From Deinococcus sp. QL22 (GTDB taxonomy: Bacteria > Deinococcota > Deinococci > Deinococcales > Deinococcaceae), in the NCBI RefSeq assembly GCF_023370075.1, contig NZ_CP097149.1, positions 2,354,001 to 2,418,000 on the forward strand: a DNA stretch of 64,000 nt, given 5' to 3'. Made by a program: the position numbers and the translations under genes. Shown here piece after piece: positions 58,259 through 64,000 of this stretch (position 1 is the first letter of the stretch; the number at the start of each line of letters is the position of its first letter). The notes below the pieces were generated by a model that saw only the letters and a program-made list of their open reading frames with translations, made no database searches and was not told the origin of the DNA.

Positions 58259-58262
<4 letters not shown>

Positions 58263-59101
58263 AAATCCTCGTGCAGTTTCATGTCGCGGTGATCGGTCAC
58301 GTGGGCGTCCAGATCGGCCAGATCAGCAGCCAGCCGGGCCGTGACGGCCACGCTGCGGTGTTGCCCGCCCGTGCAGCCCACCGCCACCGTGTAGCCGCGC
58401 CGCCCGGACGCCTTGGCCCGCGACGCCGCCAGCCGCACAAAATCGCGCACTTCATTGTAAAAGTCGTGCGAGGCCTGATCCTGAAACACGTATCCCGCCA
58501 CATCCGCCTCCAGTCCCGTTCTGGGGCGCAATTCCGGATCGTAATAGGGATTGGGAAGCGTCCGTACGTCAATCACCAGATCGGCGTCACGCGGCGGCGC
58601 GTGCTTGAAGCCGAAGCTCATCAGCCGCAGATCAAATTCCTGCTCCAGCCGGAACAACCGCATCACCCGCTCGCTCAGTTGCGCCGCACTCAGGGGCGTC
58701 GTGTCAATGACTGTATCGGCAATAGCCCGCAGCGGGGCCAGCAGATCGCGCTCGCGGGCAAAGTCCACCATCAGCGATTCGCCCAGAGGGTGCTCGCGGC
58801 GGGTCAGGTTGTACCGCTTCAGCAGCACCTCCGCGTTGGCCTCCAGAAACAGCACATGCAGGTCTTCGCGGCGGCGAGACAGGCGCACATAGCTGTCTTC
58901 CAGCGCCCCCAAAAAGTCGCGGGTGCGGGCGTCGGTACTCACAGCCACCTTGTCCAGCTTCCGCGCCACCGAGAGGTCGTGCATGGCTCCCCACAACTCT
59001 GGGGGCAGGTTGTCGGTGATGAAGAACCCCGCGTCCTCCAGCGTTCTGAGCGCGGTACTCTTTCCACTTCCCGACAATCCTGAGACGACTACAAACGGCA
59101 T
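58259..59101 (-). CDS. rapZ: RapZ/YvcJ nucleotide-binding protein
   Basis: 280 residues. P-loop [17 protein letters not shown], then [27 protein letters not shown], and the C-terminal [10 protein letters not shown] and [10 protein letters not shown] motifs. In E. coli RapZ is an adaptor for RNase E-dependent decay of GlmZ; in Gram-positives YvcJ binds nucleotides. Forms an operon with yvcK, as in many bacteria; whiA is absent. Leaderless promoter (TAAACT, 6 nt upstream). Confidence 0.94.
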
Positions 59102-59107
59102 GCGGTC

Positions 59108-59113
59108 AGTTTA
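59108..59113 (-). promoter_or_regulatory. -10 box of leaderless rapZ operon
   Basis: TAAACT (minus strand), 6 nt before the ATG at 59101. Confidence 0.55.
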
Positions 59114-59271
59114 CCTGCATTGGAGCGCGGCAGGTGTGCGGTTTTGTTGCTGGGGGCAGGGAAGAGGGTCAGGGGCCACCCAGAATCTCAACGTTCATGG
59201 CCCACGAAAACACGGCCCACACGCTCAACACGTGGGGCCGCTCAAAACGCAATCGAGTTTCCTTTCTCTCG

Positions 59272-61308
<2,037 letters not shown>

Positions 61309-61417
61309 GGTGGCCTTCTCCCCGCCCGGCCCTTTCCCTGATGAGAGGAACGCCGGGGCAACTTGGCTAGGATACAAAACTAAGCCGCCAGTGCGTGCGG
61401 CCTGCTTGGATTTCAGT

Positions 61418-61437
61418 GTCTATCCACGTCTATCCAC
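61418..61437 (-). repeat. 10-bp tandem repeat in the metG leader
   Basis: GTGGATAGAC occurs twice in tandem immediately after the leader terminator, ~110 nt before metG. Confidence 0.6.
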
Positions 61438-61464
61438 AAAAAAAGGACGCTTCTGCCCGCGCCC
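61438..61464 (-). terminator. Intrinsic terminator in the metG leader
   Basis: Minus strand GGGCGC, 8-nt loop, GCGTCC (one G:U), then seven T. Located between the leader-peptide stop (61501) and metG (61308). An earlier GGGCGC copy (61478-61473) could compete for the 3' arm. Confidence 0.65.
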
Positions 61465-61500
61465 GTGTGCTTGCGCCCAACCCTCTGTAAAAATCTAGTG

Positions 61501-61569
61501 TCAGGCCAGCCGGGGCATTCGCGCCAGCATTCGCCCGCTTGGCAGCAGGGGAGAGGGCAGAGGGTTCAT
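61501..61569 (-). CDS. Putative metG leader peptide
   Basis: 22 codons plus stop on the minus strand, ending GRMLARMPRLA: internal Met codons at positions 14 and 18. ATG 61569 has TAGACT (61576-61581) 6 nt before it, so it should be a leaderless ORF. The stop is ~37 nt before the terminator hairpin at 61464-61438. Inference: senses Met-tRNA charging to control metG. Confidence 0.4.
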   Translation of the reverse strand: MNPLPSPLLPSGRMLARMPRLA

Positions 61570-61575
61570 GGGTTC

Positions 61576-61581
61576 AGTCTA
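61576..61581 (-). promoter_or_regulatory. -10 box of the metG leader
   Basis: TAGACT, 6 nt before the leader ATG at 61569; no good -35. Confidence 0.5.
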
Positions 61582-61636
61582 GCGGAAGCCGTAAGCGGGG
61601 GGATGCGTCAAGTGACGGAGACGTTTCCGGGGGCTT

Positions 61637-61810
61637 GATCTAAGGGTCTAAGGTGCTGGGGCGGGGGCATGTCCGACACTCCCCCTCACCCCGCTATATG
61701 CGGAGCGCCCCTCTGCTCCACAGCCCTGCGAGTCCCACAAGGGGCGAGGTCAAAGGCTTGTCGCGTGAGATTTAAGCCCTTCTTAGACCCTCAGACCCTA
61801 GACCCTTTGA
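61637..61810 (+). repeat. MITE-like repeat element, copy E3
   Basis: Starts GATCTAAGGGTCTAAGGTGC then TGGGGCGGGGGC; ends CTTCTTAGACCCTCAGACCC then TAGACCC. The ends are inverted copies of each other and match E1/E2. It occupies most of the gap between the metG leader and the MFS gene, which has no other gene. Confidence 0.6.
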
Positions 61811-61861
61811 CTTCTGCCCCCGCGTCCCCCACTCCCGGACACAACTTTGTCCGACACACCG

Positions 61862-61877
61862 CTTGACTTTTTCAAGT
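61862..61877. promoter_or_regulatory. Inverted repeat before the MFS gene
   Basis: CTTGA-CTTTT-TCAAG just upstream of the start, nested inside CGACAC / GTGTCG; looks like a repressor site for the transporter. No regulator gene adjoins. Confidence 0.3.
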
Positions 61878-61890
61878 TAGAGTGTCGAGC

Positions 61891-63097
61891 ATGACCCACG
61901 CCGCCCCCACTGCATCAGAACCGAAACCCACGGCATCCGGCCCGCCCAATGCGCTGCCAGACCGCCTCACCAGCCTGACGTTGCTGCTGCTGGCCGCACT
62001 GACCATCATGTCAGGGGCCACCATTGCGCCCGCTTTGCCTGCCATGCAGGCGCATTTTGCCGATCAGCCCAATGCCAACCTGTTGGTCAAATTGGCGCTG
62101 ACCATCGTGGGCCTCGTTATTGCCATCAGTGCGCCTATTGGCGGCGTGCTGGCCGACAAATTTGGGCGAAGGCCCGTGCTGCTGTGGTCACTGGTGCTGT
62201 ACGCGGTGGGCGGGGCGAGTGGGCTGTTTGTCCAGTCGTTGGGTGAGGTTCTGGCGGGCCGCGTGATTCTGGGGTTCGCGGTGGCCGGAACCATGACGGC
62301 GGGCGGCGCACTGGTCAACGACCTGTTTTCGGGGCCAGCACGCGGCAAATTCCTGAGTCAGCAGGCGGCCTTTACCAGCTTTGGCGGCGCGGTGCTGCTG
62401 CCCCTCGGCGGCCTGCTGGCGGGCGTGGGCTGGCGTGCCCCGTTCGGCATCTACCTGATTTCTCTGCTGCTTATTCCGCTGGTGTTGCGGCTGCCGGGGG
62501 GCGTACCAGGCGGCGTATCTGTGGCCGAAGCCGCCGAAAAACCGCGCTGGTGGCCTGTGGTCTTGGTGTACTTTTTGGCACTGGCGTACATGGTGGTCTT
62601 TTACCTGATGCCCGCGCAGGGGCCGTTTTTGCTTCAGGCGTTGGGGGCCAAACCCGCCGCCACGGGCCTGCTGCTGGGTACCTTATACCCTGATCGCCGC
62701 GCTGACTTCGCTGGGGTATTCGCGCTTTGCCGGACGATTCGACCCACGCTGGGTGGCCGCGCTGGGCATGGTGTTGCTGGCCGGGGGCTGGGGTCTCGTG
62801 GCTGTTGCCCACAGCATTCCCGCCGTGCTGGTGGGCCTGATCGTGGCCGGCTTGGGCGGCGGCCTGGTGTTTCCCAACCTCTATTCGTGGCTGGCCGACC
62901 TGACTCCCCCGGCGTGGCGGGGCCGCATCACCGCCGGGATGAGCAGCGCCGTGTTTCTGGGCCAATTCCTCAGCCCGTTGGTGCTGGCCGCGCCCGCCGC
63001 CCACCCAGCACAGGGATTCGTGTGGGGATCGCTGGGCATCGCCGCTATTGGGGCGGGGTTGTTTGCCCTGAGCGTGATGAGGCCCAAAGTCGCCTGA
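61891..63097 (+). pseudogene. MFS transporter gene split by a 1-bp insertion
   Basis: The first frame (61891 to about 62683) encodes a normal MFS N-half: APALPAMQAHFAD, GGVLADKFGRRPVLLWSLVL (motif A; in part LADKFGRRPVLLW) and AGRVILGFAVAGTMTAGGAL. At GGTACCTTATACC the frame shifts; the second frame (to 63097) continues as YTLIAALTSLGYSRFAGRF, GMVLLAGGWGLVAVAHSIP and RGRITAGMSSAVFLGQFLSP. Removing one T restores a single ~400-residue transporter. Upstream lie inverted repeats CTTGACTTTTTCAAG and CGACAC...GTGTCG, possible operators. Confidence 0.8.
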
Positions 63098-63248
63098 TTT
63101 GATTTCCGTACTTCTGGCCGGATGGAATGCCTTCTCAGTGGGCTTTTCATCCGGCTTTGTCTGATTCCTTCCAAAGTACCCCGCAATCCTCAACGCTACC
63201 GCAATCCACAACCCCGGCTTTGGCCCTTTCTGCACGCCCCCGCCGCAC

Positions 63249-63254
63249 TAGAAT
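63249..63254 (+). promoter_or_regulatory. -10 box of leaderless ruvA
   Basis: TAGAAT, 7 nt before the GTG at 63262. Confidence 0.6.
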
Positions 63255-63261
63255 CTGATGT

Positions 63262-63858
63262 GTGATTGCTTACCTGAGTGGCGTAGTGCGCGAAATTCGT
63301 GAGGGAAGCGCCGTGGTGGTGGCGGGCGGGCTGGGCTACGAGGTGCAGTGCCCGGTGAGTACGCTGGGCCGCCTGAAAGTGGGCGATGTGGCCGAGTTCA
63401 ATACCCGCTTCGTGGTGCGCGAGGATGCCCAACTGTTGTTCGGATTTTCCGACGCCGATAGTCTGCGCCTGTTCGACCTGCTGATCGGGGTCAGTGGCGT
63501 GGGGCCAAAGCTGGGGCTGGCGATGCTGTCGGGCATGCCCGTGTCGGCGCTGGCGCAGGGTCTCCTCAGCGGCGACGTGAAACTCCTGAGCAGCGTGTCG
63601 GGTGTGGGCAAAAAAACCGCCGAACGGCTGGTGCTGGAGCTTCAGAACAAGGTGCCGGAGCATCTGGCCGCGCCTGTGGTGGGCGGCGTAAAAGTGATGC
63701 CTGTCCACAGCAGTGCGGGCCGAGATGCCATAGACGCGCTGCTGGCGCTGGGATTCCGCGAGCAGCAGGTGCGCGGCGTGGTGGCCGAACTGCTGGGCGC
63801 TGACCCCGAACAAACCGCCGACGCCCTGATCCGCAAAAGCTTGGGCCGACTGAGATGA
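63262..63858 (+). CDS. ruvA: Holliday junction DNA helicase subunit RuvA
   Basis: 198 residues. Domain I (OB) begins MIAYLSGVVREI and includes VAGGLGYEVQCPVSTL. Domain II has the HhH motifs LIGVSGVGPKLGLAML and VSGVGKKTAERLVLEL. Domain III (about 150-198) has DAIDALLALGFREQQV and ends KSLGRLR, contacting RuvB. Binds four-way junctions and loads RuvB for branch migration. No RDRM-like palindrome is seen in its promoter. Confidence 0.96.
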   Translation: MIAYLSGVVREIREGSAVVVAGGLGYEVQCPVSTLGRLKVGDVAEFNTRFVVREDAQLLFGFSDADSLRLFDLLIGVSGVGPKLGLAMLSGMPVSALAQGLLSGDVKLLSSVSGVGKKTAERLVLELQNKVPEHLAAPVVGGVKVMPVHSSAGRDAIDALLALGFREQQVRGVVAELLGADPEQTADALIRKSLGRLR

Positions 63859-63871
63859 TGCGGGGTCTGAA

Positions 63872-64000
63872 ATGACACAGGGTCATCCTGACGGCGTAGA
63901 CATCGAGGAGAATCTCAATGTCTCGGAGGAAAGTTCTTCGGCGGCGGGCAAGGCCGATGGAGACGCGCCTGACGAACAGAAGGTATCTTGGCTGGAACTG
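63872..64000 (+). CDS. Unknown protein, N-terminal fragment
   Basis: An ATG at 63872 opens a frame that runs off the right edge after 43 codons. The visible part is acidic and polar (VDIEENLNVSEESSSAAGKA), suggesting a disordered N-terminus. It follows ruvA by 13 nt on the same strand. No family can be assigned. Confidence 0.45.
   Translation, partial: MTQGHPDGVDIEENLNVSEESSSAAGKADGDAPDEQKVSWLEL

Noticed and set aside
61309..61640. SAM riboswitch before metG
   Set aside because: No four-way junction or conserved SAM-I core is visible; the mini-ORF plus terminator explains the leader better.

Overview
The window reads as a chromosomal segment of a Deinococcus species (high-GC, Deinococcota). 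The evidence is the gene content (Taq-like DNA polymerase I without a 3'-5' exonuclease motif, type 2 isopentenyl-PP isomerase, long-form HPF, HD-GYP and Crp/DdrI-like regulators, DUF1641/FdhD formate-dehydrogenase cluster), a candidate radiation/desiccation response motif in the gyrA promoter, and a promoter style typical of the genus: about 20 genes carry a TANNNT -10 box only 6-8 nt before the start codon, so their mRNAs should be leaderless. Nothing resembles a prophage, plasmid or CRISPR locus; the region is mostly core housekeeping with scattered repeats and a few broken genes.

Layout. 1-4.1 kb: partial secreted protein, alr, fni. 4.1-4.3 kb: initiator tRNA with its own consensus promoter and terminator. 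4.4-8.6 kb: butyrate-kinase-like gene plus a coupled small gene, hpf, a secreted protein, proC. 8.8-14.7 kb: large HD-GYP protein, prmA-rsmE, darA (c-di-AMP receptor), a HAD protein, a small gene. 14.9-26.1 kb: polA, glmM, small membrane and phosphotransferase-like genes, a YcaQ-type glycosylase, crp/ddrI-like regulator, gyrA. 26.3-35.8 kb: phosphatase, an interrupted DUF4139 gene, MFS exporter, and the formate-dehydrogenase-like cluster (FDH, DUF1641, fdhD, unknown gene, AroE-like gene). 36-42 kb: proA, metallo-beta-lactamase-fold protein, truncated haemoglobin, DAHP synthase/chorismate mutase, then a decayed IS5-type insertion with a frameshifted neighbour. 42-49 kb: mrp-sufR-2H phosphoesterase operon, ltaE, membrane proteins, NrtR-like regulator. 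49.5-64 kb: glycogen debranching-type enzyme, infC, glutaredoxin, dinB, DUF805, thrS, rapZ-yvcK, metG, a frameshifted MFS gene, ruvA.

Most interesting signals. (1) Both aminoacyl-tRNA synthetase genes, thrS and metG, are preceded by a predicted leaderless mini-ORF with cognate codons near its end (Thr codons before thrS, Met codons before metG), followed by a hairpin and T-run before the synthetase start. This looks like leader-peptide transcription attenuation. (2) A 120-nt structured repeat, with a hairpin preserved by compensatory changes, is inserted in frame inside fdhD and recurs next to an NrtR-like gene. (3) Two further dispersed repeat families occur: 33-47-bp palindromes and MITE-like 130-175-bp elements. 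(4) The gyrA promoter has a palindrome overlapping its -35. (5) infC appears to start on a non-canonical AUA codon. (6) Several genes are broken by a single base change (DUF4139 stop; MFS, dinB, MGCD-family and transposase frameshifts), which are either recent decay or sequence errors.
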